64,000 nt of DNA. It comes from Sphingomonas sp. A2-49. Lineage in GTDB: Bacteria; Pseudomonadota; Alphaproteobacteria; Sphingomonadales; Sphingomonadaceae. This document shows positions 32,515 through 41,110 of this stretch, one piece after another (the first letter of the stretch is position 1; each line of letters starts with the position of its first letter). The notes under the pieces were generated by a model that was given only the letters and a program-made list of their open reading frames with translations, made no database searches and was not told where the DNA came from. The position numbers were made by a program, and so were the translations under genes. The DNA lies in contig NZ_JAJLPA010000009.1 in assembly GCF_025548555.1 (NCBI RefSeq), positions 1 through 64,000 of the forward strand, read 5' to 3'.

Positions 32515-35343
32515 GTGTCCAGCAATCACCCGTCGCTCTCGCCCATGGGGCAGGCGGCGATAGCATTCGCGCGCCGCGGTTGGCCCGTCTTCCCGTGCAA
32601 CGAGAAGAACGGCCGGCCGCTGGTTGGCGGCGACCGGGACGGGGAGGGCAAGCCCATCCCGAACACGGGCGGCCTGCACAAGGCGACGTGTGACGTCGAC
32701 CAGATCGCATCCTGGTGGCGCAAATGGCCTCGCGCGCAGATCGGCCTGCACAGCGGCGCCGGCGGCCTGGTGCACATCGACTTCGATCCCCGCAAAGACG
32801 AGATCGTCGATCCGCACACCGGCGAGATCGAATATGACGAATGGACTGTCGACCGGCTGAAGGCCGCACTGTTGGCGCAAATGGGCGTGCCGCTGCCGCC
32901 GACGCTTGCATCGCTCACGCCGTCTGGTGGCGAGCACCATTGGTTCGTGATGCCCGACGGCGAGCCGATCGGGAACAGCGGTGCGCTGCCTCGCCACATC
33001 GATGTACGCGGACAGGGCGGCTACATCATCGCTCCGCCGTCCGTCCGCCTGGGCGATCTCGACGAGGGCGGCAAGAAGGGTCCGGGCGCCTATAGCTGGC
33101 TGCATGGGGACTGGACCGATCCGAGCGCGGTCCTGCCGGCGCCGCCCGAACTCGTACGCATCCTGCGCGACCGTACGAAGGCGACGTCGGAGCGCAAGCC
33201 GCACGCGCCGCGCGGCGAGCTGCTGCCGGTCCGCGGCGACGTCGACGACGCGCAGCGCCGTTACGCGCTGCGGGCGATGGACGAGGAACTGTCCGAACTC
33301 GAGCGCACGCCAGAGGGTGGCGGCCGGCATGGTCGGGGGCGCAACTACGGTATCTACCAAGCCGCGCTGAAGCTTGGCGGGTTCGTGCTGGCGGGCGCGC
33401 TGCGGGAGTCCGTCGTCCGCGCCGGCATCGAGGCGATCGTCCGCGCCATGCCAAACAATGGTGACATGGCAGGCGCCCTGGCCGCGATCGACAATGGGTT
33501 CGAGAATGCCAGCCCGCGCGATCTCAGCGCCGTAGGCGCTCAACAAACGCGCGGACGCGATAGCGGCCGCTCCTCATCGGGTAGACCGCCCGGTACCGCG
33601 GCCTCATCCTCCCATTCTTCCCCCCCGCCCCCTGATCACACTGATCAGAAGCAAAGCTCCCAAATGGGAGCCGAAGACGGTCGTGGGATCGGAAAGGGGG
33701 CAGGGGGCGAGGATCTGGCGCGGGAATGCGCGTTCTTGCCGCAGACCGACCTCGGCAACCTGCAGCGGTTCCTCCGGCGCTACGGCCGCAATTTCCTCTA
33801 CGTTGAGCAATGGGGCTGGCTGGCGTGGGATGGCCGTCGCTGGAACCGGGACATGGCGGTTAGCCTGCTCGGCCGGGCGGTGCAGGACACCGTTCGTGCC
33901 ATCCAGGACGAGGCGGCCGTCGTCCGCGAAAGCGGCATCGCCACCGATCCGCCGGCGGACGCCGACGAGGCCGCGATAACGGCGCACGAGGAAGCGCAGC
34001 GCGGCAAGCTCGATCGCATCGTGCTGGTGAAGCGTGACGGCACGATCGTGCTGCTGTCCGAGACGATCTCGAAATGGGGCCGGACTTCGGAAGGGGCCGG
34101 GCATATCGCCAGCCTGCCGAAGATGGCCGAGGCGCGCATCACGGCACGACCGGCCGATTTCGACGGCGACCCGCTTCTCGTCAACATGGCCAACGGCACC
34201 CTCGTCTTCGCGCGGGGCGAAAACGGCCAGCCGGCGACGGTGCGATTGATCGAACCGCGGCGGAAGGACCTGATCACCAAGATCGGAACGGCCGCCTATG
34301 ATCCGGCTGCCAAATGCCCGACCTACGACGCCTTCCTCGCGCAGGTGCAGCCGATGGAGGAGATGCGCGGCTTCCTCGACGTGTGGGCCGGCTACAACAT
34401 GCTGGGCGACGCGTCGGCGCAGAAGATGGCGATCTTCTACGGCGAGGGATCGAACGGCAAAGGCGTCTGGATCAACACGAAGCGTGCGATCCTCGGCGAC
34501 TATGCCTGGTCGGCATCGATCAACACCTTCATGGAGGCCGATCGCTCCCGCAAGGGATCGGACGCAACGCCCGACCTCGCTGCCCTCGCCGGCCGACGCA
34601 TGGTCTACGCGAACGAAGCGGAGGAAGGCTCCAAGCTATCCGACGGCCTGGTCAAGGAGCTGACCAGCGACGAACCCAAGGGCGGCGTGCGCGAGCTGAT
34701 GAAGCCGCCGTTCGAACTGATCATCACGTTCAAGAACACGATCATCGCCAACAACAAGCCGCGGATCGGCACCGACCACGGAATCCGACGCCGCATGCAG
34801 CTGGTGCCGTGGGGCGTCATCATCGCCGACAAGGATCAGGATCCGCTGCTGAAATCGAAACTGGTGAAGGAAGCGGACGGCATCCTGAACCGGATGGTCA
34901 CCGGCGCCCTGCAATACCTGTCGTCAGGTTTGCCGATGCCGGAAGCGATCAAGGAAGCGACCGAAGCTTACCTCGATGAGAATGACATCCTCGGCAAGTT
35001 CCTGGCGCTGTGCATAGAACGCGTGCCCGGCGAGACGTTGGGTTCGAGCGCGCTCCACGAGCTGTTCGCCGCATGGCAGACCTGGGCGCAATTGCTTCCC
35101 GCAAGCGGTAAGCCTTGGTCGCCGAAGTATCTCGCCACTCAGCTGGAGAAGAAGAGCTTCAAGAAGCGCAAGTCGAGCTCGATGGTATGGGGCGACATCT
35201 GGCCGCTCTACAGCGCCACCGATTTCGTCCGCGAGGGCCGGCCGGTCGAGACCGACCTCACGCCGCCACGGCACAAAGACGGTACCGGATCGCCCCCCGC
35301 ACCCCCGTTTCCGGGTGACGACGATGACATCCTTCCACCTTGA
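32515..35343 (+). CDS. Phage primase-helicase (Prim-Pol + D5/SF3 helicase)
   Basis: A 942-residue replication protein. The N-terminal archaeo-eukaryotic Prim-Pol domain (about 10-220) has the catalytic D-F-D pair in L-V-H-I-D-F-D-P (Asp89, Asp91) and a catalytic His in G-G-E-H-H-W. A low-complexity linker (about 350-400, Ser/Pro/Gly) leads to a D5-like domain (about 415-600) and an SF3 ATPase with Walker A G-E-G-S-N-G-K-G (643-650) and Walker B-like R-M-V-Y-A-N-E. It is the P4/D5 type that both primes and unwinds. Start GTG 32515. TGGGAGG repeats occur in the linker-coding DNA and just downstream. Confidence 0.92.
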   Translation: MSSNHPSLSPMGQAAIAFARRGWPVFPCNEKNGRPLVGGDRDGEGKPIPNTGGLHKATCDVDQIASWWRKWPRAQIGLHSGAGGLVHIDFDPRKDEIVDPHTGEIEYDEWTVDRLKAALLAQMGVPLPPTLASLTPSGGEHHWFVMPDGEPIGNSGALPRHIDVRGQGGYIIAPPSVRLGDLDEGGKKGPGAYSWLHGDWTDPSAVLPAPPELVRILRDRTKATSERKPHAPRGELLPVRGDVDDAQRRYALRAMDEELSELERTPEGGGRHGRGRNYGIYQAALKLGGFVLAGALRESVVRAGIEAIVRAMPNNGDMAGALAAIDNGFENASPRDLSAVGAQQTRGRDSGRSSSGRPPGTAASSSHSSPPPPDHTDQKQSSQMGAEDGRGIGKGAGGEDLARECAFLPQTDLGNLQRFLRRYGRNFLYVEQWGWLAWDGRRWNRDMAVSLLGRAVQDTVRAIQDEAAVVRESGIATDPPADADEAAITAHEEAQRGKLDRIVLVKRDGTIVLLSETISKWGRTSEGAGHIASLPKMAEARITARPADFDGDPLLVNMANGTLVFARGENGQPATVRLIEPRRKDLITKIGTAAYDPAAKCPTYDAFLAQVQPMEEMRGFLDVWAGYNMLGDASAQKMAIFYGEGSNGKGVWINTKRAILGDYAWSASINTFMEADRSRKGSDATPDLAALAGRRMVYANEAEEGSKLSDGLVKELTSDEPKGGVRELMKPPFELIITFKNTIIANNKPRIGTDHGIRRRMQLVPWGVIIADKDQDPLLKSKLVKEADGILNRMVTGALQYLSSGLPMPEAIKEATEAYLDENDILGKFLALCIERVPGETLGSSALHELFAAWQTWAQLLPASGKPWSPKYLATQLEKKSFKKRKSSSMVWGDIWPLYSATDFVREGRPVETDLTPPRHKDGTGSPPAPPFPGDDDDILPP

Positions 35344-35589
35344 TCCTCCCACGCTCCCAAGTTTGGGAGGATCGCACTCGGCCGGGAACCGCGGTTTTCT
35401 GCGGGGTTGGGAGGGTGTGGGAGCTTGGGAGCCAAATCGCACCCCCTTTCCGTAGCGCGCAGGCGCAGGCGCACACACGACCATCTATCCGCATTCTGCC
35501 TCCCACCCTCCCAAAGGACCTCTAAGTGATTGATAAATCATCATTCTATCCTCCCAATCTTCCTCCCATGGATGGGAGGGATGGGAAGG
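35344..35589. repeat. Array of twelve TGGGAGG-type repeats (candidate replication origin)
   Basis: Twelve copies of a 7-9 bp unit T(T/A)GGGAGG or its complement. Six read TCCCA: 35344, 35353, 35499, 35507, 35549, 35561. Six read TGGGA: 35363, 35407, 35416, 35425, 35572, 35581. Adjacent inverted copies make hairpins (ATCCTCCCA with TTGGGAGGAT; TCCTCCCAT with ATGGGAGGG). Further copies lie in the primase linker at 33607 and 33656-33671. The array runs into the first codons of the next gene. Confidence 0.7.
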
Positions 35590-36056
35590 ACCTTCCTGTC
35601 GAGAGATACCTGTCGTTCGACGAGGTGCAGGACCGGCTCGTCGAGGCGGTGCTGACGTGTTGGCGCTACCCTGACCGTGAGCGCGGTTGGCAGACGCTGC
35701 GATCGGCATGGCCTGAGATCAGCCGCGATGTGTGGGCCGGCGACTATGACGCGCGTGGCGGCGACGGCGACAGCGCGCCGCTGCGGGCCGCCGCCATGAC
35801 GCGAGCGGACGTCGATGAGATGGAAGAGGCGTTCGGGTGGCTGAGCGCCGTCGACCCTGGCGACCGCAAGCTGATCGCCCGCGCCATCGTCCAGCTGGCA
35901 CGCGGTAAGCGTGAGGTGTCCTGGGTCGAGATGCTTCCCCGATTGGGGCTCGATCATGGTGCCGATGGGCTGCGGATGCGCTACGCCCGTGCCATCAACG
36001 CGATCTGCGCCTCGCAAAGCGGCGGAAATCCTAGCCGCAGCGTGTCAATGGGCTAA
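35526..36056 (+). CDS. DUF6362-like phage protein
   Basis: A 176-residue protein whose core (VLTCWRYPDRERGWQTLRSA, then WPEISRDVWAGDYDARGGDG) matches a conserved phage family I know as DUF6362. It is often placed before packaging genes and includes a helical LARGKREVSWVEMLPRLGLD segment resembling a sigma-type HTH. Start is GTG 35526; the first 20 codons are dictated by the repeat array (FYPPNLPPMDGRDGK). Function unknown; a transcription-linked role is possible. Confidence 0.65.
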   Translation: MIDKSSFYPPNLPPMDGRDGKDLPVERYLSFDEVQDRLVEAVLTCWRYPDRERGWQTLRSAWPEISRDVWAGDYDARGGDGDSAPLRAAAMTRADVDEMEEAFGWLSAVDPGDRKLIARAIVQLARGKREVSWVEMLPRLGLDHGADGLRMRYARAINAICASQSGGNPSRSVSMG

Positions 36057-36227
36057 AGTTGCTCGATCGAACATTTTCCCTGTTCGCCTATGCGACGAAA
36101 TCGGCCTATTTATTGACACGCTGGGTTGGGCCTTCGGACGCAACACGGTGACTTCCTCTCCTGATCCCACCTCGACGGGCGGCGCGGCTTCGGTCACGCC
36201 GCCCGTCGCCGTTTACGGATGTTGCAT
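36057..36227. promoter_or_regulatory. Early/late boundary: inverted repeat and terminator-like hairpin
   Basis: A gap of about 170 bp between replication and packaging genes. It holds a perfect inverted repeat CGAACA-N7-TGTTCG (36068-36086), a TTGACA hexamer (36113-36118), and a strong stem GACGGGCGGCG-N12-CGCCGCCCGTC (36174-36207) without a U-run. Probable regulatory junction; no gene is seen. Confidence 0.5.
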
Positions 36228-36584
36228 GTGGCCAAGCTGACCAGCCTGCGCCCGCGCCTCGGCGGCCTCCGCCCCCGACTGACGTCCGTTCCGATGGACA
36301 GGCAGGCGTTCGATCGCCAGCGCGACCAGCGCGGCTGGCGCAAATGGTACAAGACGGCACGCTGGCAGAAGCTGCGCATGTCGATCCTGCTGCGCGACTT
36401 GTTCACCTGCCAGTGGCCGGGCTGCGGTCGGGTCGAGGCGGACACGTCGCAGCTGGTCGCTGACCATCGCAAGCCGCACCGCGGCGACGAGGCGTTGTTC
36501 TGGTCCGAGGGTAACCTGTGGTGCCTGTGCAAGCCGTGCCACGACAGCCTGAAGCAGCGCGAGGAGCGTCTCGGCGACGGGTAG
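36228..36584 (+). CDS. HNH endonuclease
   Basis: A 118-residue HNH nuclease of the kind found beside terminase genes in HK97-type phages, where it assists DNA cutting during packaging. Seen: paired zinc cysteines C-Q-W-P-G-C and C-L-C-K-P-C, and the HNH core V-A-D-H-R-K-P-H ... N-L-W-C-L-C-K-P-C-H. The predicted start VAKLTSLRPRLGG at GTG 36228 matches the usual family N-terminus; ATG 36219 is an alternative. A run of 12 G follows the stop (36584-36595). Confidence 0.85.
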   Translation: MAKLTSLRPRLGGLRPRLTSVPMDRQAFDRQRDQRGWRKWYKTARWQKLRMSILLRDLFTCQWPGCGRVEADTSQLVADHRKPHRGDEALFWSEGNLWCLCKPCHDSLKQREERLGDG

Positions 36585-36656
36585 GGGGGGGGGGGTGAAA
36601 AGTCCGGAACGGGCGGCCCGCCTAGACCGCTAGTCCTCTCATCTGGAGATTTTTTT

Positions 36657-37136
36657 TTGGCCGACGCGGATTTTCGGGAGGTCGACCTGTTCGGCGACCC
36701 GATTATGCCGCGCCACGAAGGCCGTGGGCGGCCGGAGCATATTCGGACCCTCGAAAACTCGAATAAGGTGCTGCTGGGCTTCGCGCGCGGCCTGACGGTC
36801 AAGGAAGCGGCAACAGCGATCGGGGTCTCGGTCCCCACGCTGCGCAAACATTATTCTTCCGAGGTGGCGCAGCGTGACGCGGCGGCAGTCCGGTTCGAAA
36901 TGGTCCAGCTTCACCGCCTCAACGAAGGGGCGAAGGCCGGAAGCGTGTCCGCCGAGAAGGAATTGGGACGGCGGCTGGAGAAGGCCCGGATCGAGGTGCT
37001 GTCAGATCAGGTGTCGCGGAACGCGCGCGCGCCGAAGCCGGAGAAGCTCGGCAAGAAGGCTGCGATGCAGCGAGAGGCGGACGAGCTGCGCGGCCAGTAT
37101 GAAGCGCCGCCTCCCCCGCCGGGACTGCTGAACTGA
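36657..37136 (+). CDS. Terminase small subunit (putative)
   Basis: A 159-residue protein with an HTH (LTVKEAATAIGVSVPTLRKH) near residues 40-62 and a basic helical C-terminal half. This architecture and position directly before the large subunit indicate the DNA-recognition subunit. The start is an unusual TTG (36657-36659) at the end of a run of nine T; GGAG lies 8 nt before it, and the encoded ADADFREVDLFGDP is a normal family N-terminus. ATG 36705 is the alternative but lacks a ribosome site. Confidence 0.75.
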   Translation: MADADFREVDLFGDPIMPRHEGRGRPEHIRTLENSNKVLLGFARGLTVKEAATAIGVSVPTLRKHYSSEVAQRDAAAVRFEMVQLHRLNEGAKAGSVSAEKELGRRLEKARIEVLSDQVSRNARAPKPEKLGKKAAMQREADELRGQYEAPPPPPGLLN

Positions 37137-37137
37137 C

Positions 37138-38907
37138 ATGCTGGCGCTGGCGACGCAGCCGGTCTGGACGACTGCCTGCCCCGATTGGGAGCAGCGGATC
37201 GTCGAGCGCCGCTCGCTCGTGCCGTTCGCGCCGCTATTCCCCGACGAGGCCGCCGCGGCGCTCGACGTCTTTAAGTCGCTGCGGATGGTCGACGTGGCCG
37301 GCCAGCCGACGTTCGGCGAGGCGTGCGAGCCGTTCGTGTTCGACCTGGTCGAGGCGATCTTCGGCGCATACGACGCCAACAGCGGCAACCGGCTGATCGA
37401 GGAATTTCTCCTCCTGATCAGCAAGAAAAACGGCAAGTCGACGATTGCGGCCGGCATCATGCTGACCGCGCTCATCCGCAACTGGCGGCACGGCGCATCG
37501 CTGAGCATCTTGGCGCCGACGCAGAAGGTCGCCGGCAATAGCTTCGGACCCGCGGCCGCGATGGTCCGGGCCGATCGCAAGCTGCTCACCATCCTGCAAG
37601 TCATCGACAACCAGAAGTTGATTAGGCATCGCAAGACCGGCGCCGAGCTTCAGGTGATCGCCGCGGACAGCGGCACGGTTGGCGGCAGCAAGGCCGGGTT
37701 CGTCCTGGTCGACGAGCTCTGGCTCTTCGGCAAGAAGGCCAACGCCGAGTCGATGTTCGAAGAGGCGACCGGCGGGTTGGCGTCGCGGCCTGAAGGGTTC
37801 GTCATCTATCTGACGACGCACAGCGACGAGCCGCCTCGCGGCATCTTCAAGGACAAGCTGGACTATTTCCGGGGCGTCCGCGACGGCACGATCGACGATC
37901 CGCGCAGCTTCGGCATGCTCTACGAGTGGCCAGAGCAGATGCGCGAGGACGAGGCATACCTCGATCCGGCAAACTTCTACGTGACCAACCCGAACATGGG
38001 CCGGTCGCAGTCGGTCGCCTTCATCACTCGCAAGCTGCGGCAGGTGAAGGAAGGCCGCGGCGAGGACGGTGACGACTCCATCCAGATCGTCCTAGCCAAA
38101 TATCTTAACGTCGAGATCGGACAGCGGCTGGCGCGCGACCGTTGGTCGGGGACACCCTACTGGCCGCAGTGCGCGATGCCGGCGCTCAGTCTCGATGACC
38201 TGATTGCGCGGAGCGAGGTCATCGTCGGGTCCGTCGACGGTGGTGGCCTCGACGATCTGCTCGGCCTCTGCCTGATCGGCCGCGAGAAGGGCAGCCGGCG
38301 ATGGCTAGTGTGGGCGCATGCGTGGGCATGGTCGATCGTCTGGAAACGGCGGCAGGATATCGCGTCGAAGCTCGACGAGCTCGTCGCCGAAGGGTCGTTG
38401 ACCCGATGCGAGATGCCGGACGATGACGATCTGACCTCCGTCCTCGAAGGGGACGGCGAGGTCGCCGAGGTCACGGATCTGACGGAGGACGTGCAGGGCG
38501 TCGTCGATGTGCTGGTGCGCATTCGAGATGCCGGTCTTTTTCCGCCGCAGGAGGCAGTCGGTCTCGACCCGGCTGGCGTCGCGGCGATCGTCGACGAATT
38601 GGCCCGTCAAGGCTTCGACGACAACATGCTGAAGGCGATCCCGCAAGGATGGCGGCTAAGCAGCGCCATCAAGGGGCTAGCCCGAAAATGCGCCGCCCGG
38701 ACGGTCCGCCATGGCGGCACGGCGCTGATGACGTGGTGCGTCGGCAACGTGAAGCAGGAGGCCCGCGGCGCGAGCGGCGTAGCGATCACGAAGCAGTCGC
38801 CAAGCGCCAAGATCGATCCCGCCGCAGCCATGTTTTCGGCTGCCATGCTCATGAGCTTGAACCCCGAAGCCGTCGGCTCCTTCGACGCGATGGCAATGAT
38901 CGGCTGA
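37138..38907 (+). CDS. Terminase large subunit
   Basis: A 589-residue packaging motor and nuclease. Walker A S-K-K-N-G-K-S-T (95-102), Walker B V-L-V-D-E with Asp192-Glu193, and coupling motif Y-L-T-T-H-S mark the ATPase. The C-terminal RNase H-like nuclease begins around residue 360 with V-G-S-V-D-G-G and has a second acidic cluster near V-G-L-D-P-A-G-V. Type HK97/lambdoid (Terminase_1 family). It starts one base after the small-subunit stop. Confidence 0.95.
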   Translation: MLALATQPVWTTACPDWEQRIVERRSLVPFAPLFPDEAAAALDVFKSLRMVDVAGQPTFGEACEPFVFDLVEAIFGAYDANSGNRLIEEFLLLISKKNGKSTIAAGIMLTALIRNWRHGASLSILAPTQKVAGNSFGPAAAMVRADRKLLTILQVIDNQKLIRHRKTGAELQVIAADSGTVGGSKAGFVLVDELWLFGKKANAESMFEEATGGLASRPEGFVIYLTTHSDEPPRGIFKDKLDYFRGVRDGTIDDPRSFGMLYEWPEQMREDEAYLDPANFYVTNPNMGRSQSVAFITRKLRQVKEGRGEDGDDSIQIVLAKYLNVEIGQRLARDRWSGTPYWPQCAMPALSLDDLIARSEVIVGSVDGGGLDDLLGLCLIGREKGSRRWLVWAHAWAWSIVWKRRQDIASKLDELVAEGSLTRCEMPDDDDLTSVLEGDGEVAEVTDLTEDVQGVVDVLVRIRDAGLFPPQEAVGLDPAGVAAIVDELARQGFDDNMLKAIPQGWRLSSAIKGLARKCAARTVRHGGTALMTWCVGNVKQEARGASGVAITKQSPSAKIDPAAAMFSAAMLMSLNPEAVGSFDAMAMIG

Positions 38908-38920
38908 CCTGGAGACTGCA

Positions 38921-40843
38921 ATGCAGACGATCTTGAAGGCGACGGCGCAGCCCGCCGGCGACAACCCGCTGCTGTTCGTGATGAGCGACAGCACCGTCGA
39001 CCGCATGGGGGACGTGATCGAGCCCAATGGCTGGATCCTGCGCAACTTCAAGGCCAACCCGATGGCCCTGTTCAACCACGACTCGGACATGCCGATCGGC
39101 AAGTGGACGAACGTTCGGGTCGAAGGCGGCAAGCTGCTCGGCGAGCTCGACTTCGGTCCGATCGGCGCGTGCCCGACGACCGACAAGATGCGTGCCTTCG
39201 TCGAAGCCGGCCATATGCGGGCCGTCTCGGTCGGCTTCCGGCCCGTGATCGCCGAGCCCATCGAGGGTTCGAAGCAGGGCGGCGTCCGCTTCAAGGCGGC
39301 CGAGCTGGTCGAATGCTCGCTGGTGAGCATCCCGGCGAACCCCAACGCGCTGGCAGTCGCCAAGTCGCTCAACCTTTCCGACGACACGCGTCGGCTGATC
39401 TTTGGCGAGGCCGCCGGGAAGACCAGCACCGTCGAGCGTCGCGGCATGTCCGGCGAGCCCGCCATTGTCACCCCACCCAATCGAAAGGGCCAGAACATGG
39501 CTACCCTCTCCGACCGCATCGTGGCCGCCCAGGCCGAACTCGTCCGCCTCAAGGACGCGTTGACCGATCACATCAAGGCGGATGACGCCGACGAGATCGT
39601 CACCAGCGAACTCGCCGACCAGATCGAGAAGGCCGAAGGCTCGCTCGCATCGCGGAAGCGCGCCGAAACTGCTCTCGCCACCAAGACCGTCAAGCAGGAC
39701 GACCCTGCTCCCGACGCGCGCCGGCCGTTCGCTGCCCCGGCGAAGAAGAGCCAGCCGCAGGACCTCATCATCCGCTCGGCGGTCGTCCAGGTGCTTGCTC
39801 ACATCGAGCGTCGCGCGGCGATCGACGTGCTGACGGGCCGCTACGGCGAAGACGACAGCATAAAGGCGATGCTCGACGTCACCACGAAGGCCGCCTCGGC
39901 GCCGGCGACCACGACCACGACCGGCTGGGCGGCCGAGCTCGTCCAGACGGCGACGCTCGACTTCATCGACACGCTGGTCGCGAAGTCGGTCTATCCGATC
40001 CTGCGCGATCTCGGCGGACGGTTCACTTTCGGTCGCAATGGCATCATCTCGATCCCGGCGCGTTCGGCGACGCCGTCGATCGCCGGCTCCTTCGTCGGCC
40101 AGGGCGCGCCGATCCCGGTCCGCCAGGCCGGCTTCTCGGCAACCACCCTGACGCCGAAGAAGATGGCGGTCATCACGACCTTCACGCGGGAGATCGCGGA
40201 AAAGTCGACCCCCGACATCGAGCAGGTGCTTCGCACCGCGATCCAGGAAGACACCGGCGTCGCGATCGATACCGTGCTGCTCGACGCCAATGCCGCCACG
40301 ACGATCCGTCCGGCGGGCCTGCGGAACGGCATTACCGGCATCACGCCGGCCACCGGTGGCGGGTTCAACGCGCTCGTCTCCGACCTGAAGGGGCTGGTGA
40401 GCGCGCTTATCACGTCGTCGGGCGGCAATGTGCGCCAGCCGGTCTGGATTATGAACCCGGTCCAGGCGCTGTCGATCTCGCTGACCCAGAACGGTGCTGG
40501 CGACTTCCCCTTCGCCGCGGACATGCGCAACGGCCTGCTGCTCGGCTATCCGGTCGCGCAGTCGGCGACGGTGCCGAACGGCGTCGTCTCGATCGTGGAT
40601 GCCGCGGACTTCTTCGCTGCTTCGGGCGATGAGCCGCGCTTCGAGGTGAGCGATCAGGCGGTCCTTCACATGGAGGACACGGCGCCCCAGGCGCTGTCGA
40701 CGACCGGCACGCCGAACGCCGTCGCCGCGCCGATCCGGTCGATGTTCCAGACCGACAGTCTGGCCCTGCGGATGATCATGGACCTGAACTGGACCATGCG
40801 CCGGGCCGGCATGGTGGCCTTCGTCACCGGCGTCACCTGGTAA
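38921..40843 (+). CDS. Fused prohead protease - major capsid protein
   Basis: A single 640-residue ORF combines two normally separate head genes. Residues 1-165 are an HK97-family (U35/S78) serine protease with catalytic His in A-L-F-N-H-D and Ser in V-E-C-S-L-V-S-I-P. After a Ser/Thr/Pro linker (about 165-195) comes a coiled-coil delta/scaffold-like region (about 195-285) and the HK97 major capsid fold (about 290-640, e.g. GGRFTFGRNGIISIPARSA). Capsid maturation would release the shell subunit. An internal ATG at 39498 (MATLSDRIVAAQAEL) might allow separate capsid translation. Confidence 0.92.
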   Translation: MQTILKATAQPAGDNPLLFVMSDSTVDRMGDVIEPNGWILRNFKANPMALFNHDSDMPIGKWTNVRVEGGKLLGELDFGPIGACPTTDKMRAFVEAGHMRAVSVGFRPVIAEPIEGSKQGGVRFKAAELVECSLVSIPANPNALAVAKSLNLSDDTRRLIFGEAAGKTSTVERRGMSGEPAIVTPPNRKGQNMATLSDRIVAAQAELVRLKDALTDHIKADDADEIVTSELADQIEKAEGSLASRKRAETALATKTVKQDDPAPDARRPFAAPAKKSQPQDLIIRSAVVQVLAHIERRAAIDVLTGRYGEDDSIKAMLDVTTKAASAPATTTTTGWAAELVQTATLDFIDTLVAKSVYPILRDLGGRFTFGRNGIISIPARSATPSIAGSFVGQGAPIPVRQAGFSATTLTPKKMAVITTFTREIAEKSTPDIEQVLRTAIQEDTGVAIDTVLLDANAATTIRPAGLRNGITGITPATGGGFNALVSDLKGLVSALITSSGGNVRQPVWIMNPVQALSISLTQNGAGDFPFAADMRNGLLLGYPVAQSATVPNGVVSIVDAADFFAASGDEPRFEVSDQAVLHMEDTAPQALSTTGTPNAVAAPIRSMFQTDSLALRMIMDLNWTMRRAGMVAFVTGVTW

Positions 40844-40900
40844 CCCCGTCGGCCCGCCTCGGATGTGAGGCGGGTCACCACCCAGCCGAAGGAGACGATC

Positions 40901-41101
40901 ATGGCTGACGAAACGACCAAGCCTGCCGACAACGCGGGCGAGACCGACGACGTGCGGGCGCGCGCAGTGGCGGAAGCGGAAGCTGCGGCGGAGGAAACGC
41001 CGACGCCGACGCAGGCCGAACTCGACGCCGCCAAGCTCGGCAACCATGCCGACGTCGGCAAGTCCGGCGCGTACAAGACGCGCCATACCAAGGCGAACTG
41101 A
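40901..41101 (+). CDS. Small acidic protein between capsid and portal (66 aa)
   Basis: A 66-residue, Glu/Ala-rich protein (MADETTKPADNAGETDDVRA) with a basic end (GKSGAYKTRHTKAN). Preceded by a perfect AAGGAG at the right spacing. No known domain; size and place would suit a head accessory or decoration protein. The portal gene follows after 9 nt. Confidence 0.6.
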   Translation: MADETTKPADNAGETDDVRARAVAEAEAAAEETPTPTQAELDAAKLGNHADVGKSGAYKTRHTKAN

Positions 41102-41110
41102 GCCACACCG

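Noticed and set aside
36069..36085. GAAC-N9-GTTC as a possible second LexA box
   Set aside because: Alphaproteobacterial LexA boxes are direct GTTC-N7-GTTC; this is an inverted repeat with another spacing, so I list it only as an unknown operator-like site.
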